From the NCBI GenBank assembly GCA_963575745.1, contig CAUYUJ010022044.1, positions 45,001-109,000 on the forward strand: a DNA stretch of 64,000 nt, read 5' to 3'. Shown here piece by piece: positions 32,322 through 41,399 of this stretch. A program made the translations under genes and the position numbers. Below the pieces are notes generated by a model that saw nothing but the letters and a program-made list of their open reading frames with translations, made no database searches and was not told where the DNA came from. The stretch comes from Prorocentrum cordatum (Eukaryota; Sar; Dinophyceae; Prorocentrales; Prorocentraceae). Every line of letters begins with the position of its first letter. The first letter of the stretch is position 1.

Positions 32322-32661
32322 CGTAAACGGTGCAAGATAGAGGGGGTGCACGCATACGGTACAAGATAGAGGGTTGCACGTAAACGGTACAAAATAGAGG
32401 GTTGTACGTAATACCAGATAGAGGGTTGCACGTTAACGATACAAGATAGAAAGTTGCACGTGAACGGTACAAGATAAACGGACATGTACACGCAAACGGT
32501 GCATAATTGAGGGTTGCACGTAAACGGTACAAGATCGAGGGTAGAATCGACGCGACTGGAGGGTTGCACGTAGACGGTACAAGATAGAGGGGTTGCACGT
32601 AAACGGTACACAATAGAGGGTTGCACGTAAACGGTACAAGATAAACGGTACCAGATAGAGG
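32322..32661. repeat. 28-bp tandem repeat between P2 and P3
   Basis: About 12 degenerate units of GGTTGCACGTAAACGGTACA then AGATAGAG. Followed by a short (GTC)n run (32666-32690). The rest of the P2-P3 gap (31645-32320) has a brief CCAAGAGG stretch at 32060-32110 and no gene. Confidence 0.9.
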
Positions 32662-32916
32662 GGAGTCGTCGTCGTCGTCGTCGACGTCGCCGGCCAACGC
32701 CATCTCGCAATCGGCCCCATAGACCCCTCCTGAGGTCTAAACGCACAAGTTGTTCGAGCCGCGTCCAGCGGCTGCGACGATGGGGGCCCTCGAGGGCCAG
32801 AAGCATGCCCCGAAGCTTCGTGGGCTCGTGGAAGACAGCACTGCAAGCATGGGGTCGCCTGAAGACAAATGTCCTGGGGCCGCCTCAAATAAGTATCATC
32901 AGAAACGACATCGCCG

Positions 32917-32946
32917 TCCGTAACCATTTCGGCTCTGGCTCAAACG
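32917..32946 (+). other. Double spliced-leader relic before P3
   Basis: 32917-32938 matches DinoSL at 18 of 22 positions (TCCGTAACCATTTCGGCTC), and is followed at once by TGGCTCAA, the leader's own 3' part. A leader followed by a truncated leader is the signature of a retroposed trans-spliced mRNA that was trans-spliced again. The P3 ATG is 58 nt further on. Confidence 0.75.
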
Positions 32947-33004
32947 AGGTCGCTCAGCTCCCCGCGCCCTGCCATCGACCTACGCGCGGGCCGCTCGCGT
33001 CGAC

Positions 33005-33778
33005 ATGTGCTCGATCGTGGAGGGGTTCGTCCAAGTGAGTCGGGCAGCCAGCCCGAACAGTGGCAACAGCTGGTACCCGCTAGTCGTGCAGCACACCGAC
33101 TTGCGCAAGTACGTCGTGGCCGACAAGCTAGATAACAAGCTCGTGCGCTTCACAGGCGGCAAGGTTGCCATGATCGACGAGCTGGTGCGGCTCAGGAACA
33201 AGCGTACCAACGAGATGATGGCCGTGGCGGACATGGGCGTCGACCCGCTGGGCGGGCCCTCCCAGTCCACCCCCGCTGTGTACCAGCTCAAACGCCCGCG
33301 CAAGGAGCTGATTGACGAGATCGACAGCTCGACGGTGATCACCGCTAAGTTGGAGGACGGCGCCTCGCGTGACGTTCGGGTTCGCACTGCGGCGGACCCC
33401 AGGGCGAAGTTGTGTCTCGAGCTCACGCCAGATTCGATGGACCTACTCTGCGAGACCCCCAGCGTGCCAGATGTCAGCGACGAGTTCATCCCGATCATTG
33501 ACAGCGAGGTGGTGGAGTGGGTGCGGCACAGGCGGTCGTGCAGGGTGCAGTTCTTTGCGCAAGCCTCGCAGAAGTGGAAGATCAAGTCCATGAAGGTGCC
33601 TAGTGCCGCAACTGAGGCGGCCTACCAGGAGAACGTGAACAGGGTGGTGGCGGTGTTGGAGGCGTTCTACCACGAGTGGCACTTCGACAACGACGCAGCC
33701 CAGGACGCCGACCCCCACTCGGAAGCTGACGCGGCAGGAGGCGCAGCGGGCGCTGCGGCAGTTGACGGCGGGGAGTAG
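33005..33778 (+). CDS. P3: 257-aa protein, unknown function
   Basis: Single exon from ATG 33005 (MCSIVEGFVQVSRA..) to TAG 33776-33778. The N-terminal third reads as compact mixed alpha/beta (NSWYPLVVQHTDLRKYVVADK, LIDELVRLRNKRTNEMM), the middle is Asp/Glu-rich with RVRTAADPRAKLCLELTP, then HRRSCRVQFFAQASQKWKIK and a helix ending in EAFYHEWHFDND; the last 30 residues are acidic and Ala/Gly-rich. The basic WKIK segment before a helix could bind nucleic acid, but that is a guess. Preceded by the clearest SL relic of the cassette. From memory similar frames occur in other dinoflagellate genomes. Confidence 0.75.
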   Translation: MCSIVEGFVQVSRAASPNSGNSWYPLVVQHTDLRKYVVADKLDNKLVRFTGGKVAMIDELVRLRNKRTNEMMAVADMGVDPLGGPSQSTPAVYQLKRPRKELIDEIDSSTVITAKLEDGASRDVRVRTAADPRAKLCLELTPDSMDLLCETPSVPDVSDEFIPIIDSEVVEWVRHRRSCRVQFFAQASQKWKIKSMKVPSAATEAAYQENVNRVVAVLEAFYHEWHFDNDAAQDADPHSEADAAGGAAGAAAVDGGE

Positions 33779-34113
33779 GGCCGACGGCAATGGCTGTTTC
33801 TCTCGACCTTTCTGAGGGGATGGCGGTGCTCCCGCACGGGCGCGGCGAGCCCGTCGAGCCACATCTTTCGTCTGGATGTGCGCGCAGTTTGCTTCATGAT
33901 CGAATTCACTGCGCACTGCCGCAGCGATGGGGTCGCCCGCGCTTGGGCTCGCTGGCGGGCAAGCACTCGTGAGGACAACTACGCGGCACGAGGTGCCAGA
34001 CTGTCAGAAAACAGCCATCACCACCCCGACAGCCTGTTGAACGATGCGTCGGTGATGCGCGTGAGCCGCCGAAACCTTTATCGGCTGAGGCGCATCTGGC
34101 AGATGCATCGTCG

Positions 34114-34331
34114 GTGCGAAGTGCTACCTAGCACTTCGGACGCCATGTGCGAACTCCCACCTGGCACTTCGGACAACCGTCCGATGTCACGCCTGTGACT
34201 TTGGACAGCCAGGCTAATGAAAATGATATGACAGATCGGTGCGAAGTGGCAGGTGTCACTTCGAACATCTGTCCGAAGTGCCAGGTGGCACTTCGCACAG
34301 GGCGTGCGAAGTGCCAGGTAGCACTTCGCAC
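34114..34331. promoter_or_regulatory. Six phased 28-bp palindromes
   Basis: Units start at 34114, 34147, 34179, 34239, 34271 and 34304. The consensus half is GTGCGAAGTGCCAG with its complement; units 5 and 6 are nearly perfect palindromes (centre CAGGTGGC or CAGGTAGC). Spacing is 33, 32, 60, 32 and 33 bp, that is two triplets at about three helical turns per step. Each unit is long enough for a dimer on each half. A protein-binding array is the likeliest reading; which protein is unknown. Confidence 0.8.
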
Positions 34332-34616
34332 AAAGGTGGACCCCATCGCACGTCTCTCGATCTCCATCGCTATACTCCACTCTGCCTGGTCGCTGAGCGG
34401 TATGCAGGCGCGCCGCTGCAGGCGAAGTATACCGTCCGGCCATTTTTCTGTGAGGCGTCACCGCGAAAACTTGGGAACTCCGTGGTTCCCGTCTTGGCGC
34501 CCTCTTGGGCCTTTCTGTGGCCTTGAGCCGAGATTTCTTGAGCCAACCAGTGCAACCGTTCAAGCGCTGACAGAAACCCCGAGAGCTACACTGCGCCACC
34601 GACGAACAGCATTGCA

Positions 34617-35711
34617 AATCCCACCAGCCCTCTGGGCGCAGGTGGTATAGCGCGTTTCCGTTTCCAACCTCCTCCCTTTCCCTGTTCGGGAGGTTTACCT
34701 CACCCCCCCTCCTTGCGTCTGGACGGGGGGGGGGGGGCGATGTGTCAGAGCGTCTTTCTTGGCCCAAGATCGCTACAGGAGGGCCCCAGAAACTCCAAGA
34801 TTGCCTCCAAGATGGCCCAAGGTAGCGGTAGACGGGTCAAGATAGCCCCCGACACGCGTCCAAGAGGCCTCAAGACGGCCCCAAGACGGTTTCAAGTGCC
34901 CTCCGAGGCCTCCAAGGACCCCCCCCCAAGATGCCAAAATCATTCAAAAACCTAAGGGAACTCAGTGGTTGTTGCCTTCTCGCTGCTTCGCCTCCGAAGG
35001 GCTCTTGATGCCTCAAGGTGGCCCCAAGATGGCCCAAGACAATCCCAAGAGGGGCCCAAGAGAGCCCCAAGACGGCCCCAAGAGCGCCCAAGAGCGCTTC
35101 AAGAGCGGACCAAGAGGGCCCCAAGACTGCATGGTTGAGCCTCCGAGGGGGGGAGGGCAAGAATTAACGCAGCCCCTCTTGTTGATCAATGCTGCCAAAA
35201 ACTGCACCATGAGGCCTCCCAGACCACTCCCAAGAGCCCCAAGAAGGCCCCCCAGACCCCCCAAAAGAGCCCCAAGAGGGCCCAAAGACGCCCCAAAAGA
35301 GCACCACGAAGCCCCAAGACGCCCCAAGAGAGCTCCACGAAGCCCCAAGAAGGCCCTAAGAGGACCTCAGGAGAGCCCCAAGAAAGAGCCATAGGAGGCC
35401 CCAAGGGGGACCCAATAGAATCCCAAGCGGGCCCCCAGATGCCTCCAAGTTTCGGAACGCACGCGAATTTAAGATACAAATCAATGCAACAGCCATTACG
35501 AGTCATTGAAATACCCCATCACCTCTCATCGACGCACCATCGTAACTTGCACGGATTTCCATCTTAAGCTTCAATGCGGGAAGCTATGTGTGATGCGTGT
35601 GTTCTCGAAGACGGCTGCGCGACTGCATGCGTTCTGCCGCCCCTGATTCACCAACTCCCATGCTGATCGTTTCTGGATGGGATGGTGGGGATACGCGAAG
35701 CGTCAAGAATT
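34617..35711. repeat. Right arm of 1-kb inverted repeat
   Basis: Reverse complement of 29787-30824; see there. The core is CCAAGAGGCC-type repeat (R12). The outer end (35711) lies 32 nt before the SL relic of P4. Confidence 0.9.
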
Positions 35712-35742
35712 AACGGCGTACCCCTTCCCCCCCCCACCAATC

Positions 35743-35764
35743 CCTGTAGCCATTTTGGCTCGTT
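35743..35764 (+). other. Spliced-leader relic before P4
   Basis: 16 consecutive bases, GTAGCCATTTTGGCTC (35746-35761), are identical to DinoSL positions 4-19; 17 of 22 match overall. The leader's AAG end is changed to GTT. The P4 ATG lies 75 nt downstream of this relic. Confidence 0.8.
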
Positions 35765-35838
35765 TACTGCTGGGGTGCCCCGCGTCTTCGGCCATACCCT
35801 GTGCACTACGCGTAGATACGTTAGCAGCGGCTTCTCCG

Positions 35839-38375
35839 ATGGCCTCGGAGTCTGACGTCGCGAACAGGCTGGTCGGGCTGATCGAGAGGCGCGTCAGGTT
35901 CATCGAGGCGCAGGCCACCGCTGGCATAGACCGCGAGAGCCTGTTGTCAGCTCAGTGCGGTGCGATAGTCAGCGAGATCATGCAGGAGCACGTCATGGAT
36001 GAGGACGCGGCCACAGCAATCACCTCGGCCATCACTCGAGGCCCGTGGTCCGACGGGCAGAAGCTTCAATTAGCCAGCGCCTTGCAGGAAGCAGTGGCCA
36101 AACCTTTGAAGGGCAAGAAGTCTAAGCGCGACCAGCAACACTGCATGTCGCTGGAGCGCTTCTTCACGGCTCCTGATTGGCACCTGCTCCGCAATCCCAA
36201 CTTGGCAGAGGGGCCGAAAATCCATTGCATCGCGCACCGCATGTGGAGGCTGGGCATCACGTGCCCAGCGGAGAGCACCCAGAAGCGGGCCGCTGCAATC
36301 CTGCAGCTCGCGATGCATGCTGATGCTACTCCGTCTAAGCAGGAGGAGTGGCAGAAAAAGATCAAGGGCGAGGTTAAGACGCTGGACGAGGTGCGGTCGT
36401 ACCCCCACTCCCACATCAAGAGGTACGTGCAGGACCCGACCATGCTGCCAGCGCAGGTCATGCAGTTCGCCTACGAGGGGACTGATGGCCCCGTGGAGTC
36501 CCAGGTGCTATAGCACAAGAAACCCCATCACATCCATGCCAAGTCACAGTCCGTGTCCACCCATGCTGTATCCTCCTCATCGTTGACCCGTGTCGTAAAC
36601 TTTGAACGCATTGCCAAACCCCTCTCTCCTGTCATTGCCCTTTCCTCGTTGGTTGTACCGTTGGCGTCCATTCCTCACGCCATCCTTCCTGTTCGAACCC
36701 ACCCTGCCCAACAATCCCTCTCATCCTCTACCCTCGTCCAATCCCTCCACGCACCCTCGCTCATTGACCCCGCTCGCGCGCCAGGTTGATTTCGAGCACA
36801 TGGAGCGGCTGGTGAGGCCGATGCCGTCGCGCAAGAGCCACAAGGCATCGGGTCGAGCTGTTGATCATCAGTTGATGGCGGCGCGGCCCCAGCCCGCCGT
36901 TGGGCAAGTGCAGGACCCCCTGGGCGCCATCTGGATCGCCATGCTGCGAAACCCGTCGCTCATCATGGAGGTGCAGCAGATGATCAACGACCTCGTGGGC
37001 ACGAACCTCCAGCGCGACGTGAGTGGCAACCCCTTGCTCGGCACCAGGCCCAGGGGCGTTCGTACTGGTGAATCGGCGAGCAGTGGTAGCCCTGTGATGG
37101 GGTCGCCGCTGTATGGCCAGGCGTCGGCGATGCCCGCTGCTGCTGCTGGCCCTGTTCCGCTGGCTGATGCCGCCGCCGCGCCTGATGGCGCCGCGGACGG
37201 CATGGACGAGGCGGCAGCGCTGGAGAAGGCGATGGCCGATGCAGCCGAGGCCGCTGGCCGTGGCAAGGCTGCTGGTGTCGGGCGCTGCCCCAAGCGCCCG
37301 ATGAAGCGCGCGGGCAAGACAGCTGCGGCCGCCGCCGAGGCCGATGATGATGGCGAGGCGGAGGAGGAGGATGACGCGGGCGCGCGCGTGAGGCGCCGCC
37401 CCGCGGCCAGGGGCAAGGCTGAGGGCAAGGGCAAGGGCAAGGGCAAGGCCAAGGCTAAGCCCGCGCCCAAGGCCAAGGCGGCCGCGGCCAAGGGCGAAGG
37501 CGCGCGGTGGCATAACGCGGGGACGAGGGGAGTGTGTAGGGTGAAGTGGGTGAGGAGGGTGAGGAGTAGGAGGATGAATGGGGGGAGGCAGGATGATGAG
37601 GAGACGGGGCTGGAGGGCGAGGAGGAGGGGGGAGGATGCGGAGAAGGAGGAGGAGGATGGGGAGCGTGAGAGTGAGGAGGAGTTGTTACCTCCAAGTGCG
37701 CATGGGAACAATCGAGGAGGGTCAGGATGAGGATGCGGGGGGAGAGTGGCGATGAGGTGGAATGGTGGGTGAGATGGATAAGGAGCGATGGGGAGCGAAT
37801 ATATGCTGATGTGGGGGGGCTGGCGGCTGCAACGGGAGCCATGGTTTGGCGCAGGTGGGGGCGCACAGGCCTCGTCGGGCCCATGGAAAAAGCTGGCTAT
37901 ATGGCCGCACGCGGCTGGCCATGTTTATGGGAAGCAGTTCGGGGTTACCAGGGGATGCAGCGTTGTGTCGATGGTGTCCTGGCCCCCTCGCCCCTCCCAC
38001 CCATTCCCAGGGCCCCCCTGTGAGAGCTGGGGTCCCAACCACCCCTCGAGGCCGCAAGCGATGCATCGAGGCCCCGTACCCAAAACATCACCCAAAGCAC
38101 CCAAGTGCGCAGCCGTCACCCCTTCTCCCTATCCCATCCCCCGCGCCGCCGCCGCCCCAGGCAAGTGGGAGCATCGTGGCGCGTGGGGGGGGCTGAGCTT
38201 CGCGAGGTTCATCGCAGCCGACCAGATGTGGGAGGGCCGCTCCAAGAATGCTTTTGCTAGTAGCGCTTACACCAAGGCTAAGTCTCTTGCCAGAGCGCAC
38301 GGCCTCAGCGACGCGCAGTGCGTTGAGTTCGGGAGGTTCGTTTACCAGCGAGCCTCGTCAGTGTTTCGTGGCTAG
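35839..38375 (+). CDS. P4: three-exon 531-aa protein, unknown function
   Basis: Exons 35839-36504, 36785-37499 and 38161-38375 (TAG). Intron 1 (GTGCTA...CCAG, 280 bp) joins phase 0 (..GPVESQ/VDFEHM..); exon 1 alone would stop four codons later. Intron 2 (661 bp, GC donor, CCCCAG acceptor) joins phase 1 to give ..AKGEG/KWEHRGAW... Exon 1 is helical (MASESDVANRLVGLIERRVR.., CGAIVSEIMQEHVMDEDAA). Exon 2 carries DPLGAIWIAMLRNPSLIMEV, a Gly/Ala/Pro linker and a Lys-Gly-Ala tail (KGKGKGKAKAKPAPKAK) like histone-type or nucleic-acid-binding tails. Exon 3 is a compact helical end (GLSFARFIAADQMW..ALGLSDAQ-like, ..VYQRASSVFRG). No domain recognised. Lies outside the inverted repeat, downstream of an SL relic. 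Confidence 0.65.
36505..36784 (+). other. P4 intron 1 (GT-AG)
   Basis: CCCAG|GTGCTA donor and CGCCAG|GTTGAT acceptor; both borders leave phase 0. Pyrimidine-rich towards the acceptor. The CAG|G at both borders is typical of dinoflagellate introns. Confidence 0.6.
37500..38160 (+). other. P4 intron 2 (GC-AG)
   Basis: CGAAG|GCGCGC donor and GCCCCAG|GCAAG acceptor. Only this border keeps both exons in frame among the sites I tried. GC donors are known in dinoflagellates. The frame after the donor stays open for a while (to 37669), so read-through or another donor remains possible. Confidence 0.5.
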
Positions 38376-38569
38376 ATCTCTCGGTGGCCCTTCTGGGCCT
38401 TGCAGTGTTCTGAAGCCCCTAGAGCGCCCTCAATGGAAAGACATGCGGGTTTGAGTTTGCACTGTCGGCGCCAGCGATTCGGGGTGATTGCGCAAGCAAC
38501 GCATATAGCACCACGGCGACTGGATGCCGCTCTGCCCTCTTCAATCCTCGTTGCCACCGTCGTGCAATG

Positions 38570-38725
38570 CCCGCCCCATCCTCTCTATGTCACTCTGTCT
38601 CTCTTTCCCATCCCTCGCTCCCTCCTCACGCCTTCCCTTCCTGCCCCTCTATCTCTCCCTCGCTCTCTCGCTCGCTCTCTCGCTCGCTTGCTTGCTCGCT
38701 CTCCCTTTCTCTCTCTCACTACCTG
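38570..38725. repeat. (CT)n/TCGC-rich pyrimidine tract
   Basis: CTCTCTCGCTCGCTCTCTCG-type simple repeat in the gap between P4 and P7. No gene. Confidence 0.8.
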
Positions 38726-38847
38726 GGGGCATGCACTTGATACATGTCTTGCCGATGTGCCACTCTAACGGGCAAACCGTATCAACCTGGGTGCGAGCGG
38801 ACGAGCACCCTAAACCCTGGCGCATACCGTAGGCTGCAGAAGCAAGC

Positions 38848-39148
38848 GCCTCGCTCGAGACGTCCTCACAATCGAATGTTAAAGCAAAGGGTCGTGGGCA
38901 ACCATGCGCACAACTCGCTTGGGACATCGTCACAACTTGAGATGCAATGCCTTCAGGGATGCTGGGACCAACGAGTTGCTGGAGACATCTTCACAATCTG
39001 TCCTGAAAGCAGACGCAACCAAACAAGCCATGTGCATGAGGCGAACCAACAATCTGGGCTCGTACGGGACCCGTGGAACACCCCGTGGCGCAACCCCCTG
39101 TTTGATGTTGAAAGCAGGGCCTCGATCGAGACATCCTTGACGATTGGG
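38848..39148. repeat. Direct repeats ahead of the transposase
   Basis: A 28-bp word, consensus CTCG.T.GAGACATC.TCACAAT, recurs at 38848, 38911, 38971 and 39121. Between copies, GAAAGCA(G/A)-type words also recur. The first three are 60-63 bp apart. CACTA-type transposons carry repeated binding sites just inside their ends; this cluster is placed where those would be. No terminal repeat could be paired with it. Confidence 0.5.
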
Positions 39149-39167
39149 CGAGGGACGACCCTGAGCT

Positions 39168-39239
39168 GAGTGTGAGCGGTCTGTGTGATTGAATATGGGT
39201 GTGCATATCCAGATTCACTCACACAGACCGCTCACACTC
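39168..39239. repeat. 72-nt near-perfect palindrome
   Basis: Two 36-nt arms meet with no loop; the outer 21 nt (GAGTGTGAGCGGTCTGTGTG..) are perfect and only four of 36 positions differ overall. It could form a cruciform or hairpin. It ends 48 nt before the transposase ATG. Confidence 0.95.
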
Positions 39240-39263
39240 GCGGGTACCTCCGAGGTCGTCGAG

Positions 39264-39285
39264 TCCGTAACCGTTTGTGTTCGAG
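39264..39285 (+). other. Degenerate spliced-leader relic before P7
   Basis: 16 of 22 positions match DinoSL (starts TCCGTAACC, ends TCGAG), ending 2 nt before the transposase ATG. More diverged than the relics of P3 and P4. Confidence 0.45.
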
Positions 39286-39287
39286 TC

Positions 39288-41318
39288 ATGTTTGATCCGC
39301 CTCGCAAGAAGCTGAGGCTGGCAGAATACGGTCGTCATTCCCACGTGACTGCGTCGGCACTGAACAAGCTCCTGACGCAAGTCAGGGACCATGGCTTGCC
39401 CGACTATTTCTCTTGTAGTAGCCAGAGGAGAGACAAGCAAGATATCGCTTTCGAATCGACGAGTTTCGGGCCGTTGCTGCAGCCCGTGACTGCTGCAGGT
39501 GTCAACGGCAAACCCGTCACGTTCTGGATGCAACATCCGCTGGGGATGCTCGAGGCAGCGTGTAGAGCCAGCCTGGAGTTCAGGACGCTTCTAAGAGATA
39601 CGCTTGATAGAGATGGGAATCAGCTTGGTATCATATTTTACTCGGACGAGATCGTCCCAGGAAATGCGCTGGGGGCACACAATTTCCGAAAGCTTCTCGC
39701 GATGTATTGGGGCATAGAAGGCTTCAGATTCCCCATTCTGTCAAACGAAGAATCCTGGTTCACAATAACTGGCATGCGGTCTTCGCTGGTCGACCGTCTC
39801 CCTGGCGGCGCATCCGAAGCCATGAAGTTGGTGCTGCATTCTTTTTTCGGTCGGCCCGACGGTAGTGGCAACGACCTCCGACGCGGGGTGGCATTGAGCA
39901 TAGCTGGTGAGGATGAGCCCCGCCTTGTGTTCGGGTCATTGAAGATTTTGCTACAGGACGAACGTGCTCACAAATTTGGGCTGCATCTAAAAGGCGCTGG
40001 AGCGCACAAACTGTGCTGCCTCTGCAAGAACGCTTGCTCGTTCAAGTCGTCGTGGCTTCCCGATTCCACTGGCTTCCTCGTGCCGAGTACGAACGTCGAC
40101 CTTCGCGATTTCCAGCCCCATACGAAGCAGTCCATCCGAGGCATTCAGCGTCGGTTGGCAGAGATTGCCGCCACCTGCACCAACGCCGAGCTAGAGGTAA
40201 AGCAGACGGAGTTCGGCTTTAACTTCTATCCCACTTCACTCTTGCAAGATGAGTGGCTCGACGTGGACATGATGCAGGTCTTCGGTTGGGATTGGATGCA
40301 CATTTACTTTATCACGGGGCTCTTCACAGTGGAGGCTGACAAATGTTTGGAAGCCTTGGCGTGCAATGGTCTTCCGACTGAGGCGTTCAGAGTGTACCTG
40401 AATAAATTTCGGTGGCCAGGTGGGTATTCGCATGGCAAGGACATTGTGCATGGTAAGAACAACTCGTTTGGTGGCAACGCTTCCGAACAACTCTCGTGCG
40501 CTCCCGTGTTCGAGATGTTTCTGCGCGGGGTTGCTGTGCCCAAAGGACTGTGCCCAGGCGAGGTTGAGTCTGCCTTGCAGCTGTGCCACGTGGTTCGCCT
40601 TTTGAGTGTAGTCAACACTGGGGTGGTGGCTGCGTCCACTCTCGGCCAAGCGATCGCGCGCCATTTGCAGCTTCATTTAAATTGCTATGGCGAGGAGCTG
40701 TGGAGGCCAAAGCATCACTATGCTTTGCATTTGGCTCCACAGATGATCAAGCATCATTGTTTACAGAGCACTTTTTTGCAAGAGCGCAAGCATAGAACTT
40801 TAAAGATGTTTGCGGACGACAGACACAACACGAAGGCATTCGAGAGAGGACTTCTCGAAGACGTAACTGTTAGACATCTGTTCGAGCTGCGCAGTTCGCT
40901 TGTGAAAGACCAGCTCGTAGGTGCCACCCCTGCTAGCAAGAAGATCAAGGATGCCATTTTGGCATGCGGCCTGATTGGTTTCCCCACCCAAGGTGCAGAA
41001 ACTGCTAAGGCTGCGAGGTGCAACAACAGAGTAGTTTGTGTGAATGACGTGGTTGCGTACTCTGACAGTCAGGGTCGCACTGCGTTTGGCCAGGTTTACT
41101 TTCACGCGCGTAGCGCTGGAAGCACAGTGACATGCATATCGAGGTGGCCTGTTCGGGCGAGGCAGGTGGACCTCGTGCAGTGTGTTGTTTGCAACGACCC
41201 GATCCTTGTAGATACGGTGTGCGTGGTCGAGCCTTGTATCTACTGGCCCGTCCCCGACGGGCAGATCTCTCGAGTTTTGCTCCCAGCGCGTCTGAGGCAC
41301 ACCGAGACGGGTGCCTGA
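39288..41318 (+). CDS. P7: DDE transposase, CACTA/Plavaka-like
   Basis: Uninterrupted 676-aa frame. ATG 39288 (MFDPPRKKLRLAEYG) is chosen over 39189 because the earlier one lies inside the palindrome. Likely catalytic residues: D120 in FYSDEIVPGN, followed by NFRKLLAMYW; D335 in GWDWMHIYF, followed by G; and E499 in FLQERKH, preceded by KHHYALHL. This order and the motif shapes match large DDE transposases of the CACTA, Plavaka and related groups. A Cys cluster (H240, C243, C246, C250) between D120 and D335 looks like the zinc-binding insert found in such enzymes. The basic N-terminus may be a nuclear signal. The frame has no stops or frameshifts over 2 kb, so it may be recently active. Role: cutting and joining the element's DNA ends in the nucleus. 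The residue assignment is by motif order, not by alignment. Confidence 0.8.
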   Translation: MFDPPRKKLRLAEYGRHSHVTASALNKLLTQVRDHGLPDYFSCSSQRRDKQDIAFESTSFGPLLQPVTAAGVNGKPVTFWMQHPLGMLEAACRASLEFRTLLRDTLDRDGNQLGIIFYSDEIVPGNALGAHNFRKLLAMYWGIEGFRFPILSNEESWFTITGMRSSLVDRLPGGASEAMKLVLHSFFGRPDGSGNDLRRGVALSIAGEDEPRLVFGSLKILLQDERAHKFGLHLKGAGAHKLCCLCKNACSFKSSWLPDSTGFLVPSTNVDLRDFQPHTKQSIRGIQRRLAEIAATCTNAELEVKQTEFGFNFYPTSLLQDEWLDVDMMQVFGWDWMHIYFITGLFTVEADKCLEALACNGLPTEAFRVYLNKFRWPGGYSHGKDIVHGKNNSFGGNASEQLSCAPVFEMFLRGVAVPKGLCPGEVESALQLCHVVRLLSVVNTGVVAASTLGQAIARHLQLHLNCYGEELWRPKHHYALHLAPQMIKHHCLQSTFLQERKHRTLKMFADDRHNTKAFERGLLEDVTVRHLFELRSSLVKDQLVGATPASKKIKDAILACGLIGFPTQGAETAKAARCNNRVVCVNDVVAYSDSQGRTAFGQVYFHARSAGSTVTCISRWPVRARQVDLVQCVVCNDPILVDTVCVVEPCIYWPVPDGQISRVLLPARLRHTETGA

Positions 41319-41399
41319 TGCGCGCAGTGTGGGGGGGAGGACTAACTGGCAATCCAGGGATGGGGTCGACTTTTTCAGTGTTTCACAACATGCTTTAGG

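Noticed and set aside
34114-34331. CRISPR array
   Set aside because: Repeats are 28-bp palindromes with 4-5 bp gaps and no spacers of 30 bp or so, no cas genes, and the host is a eukaryote.
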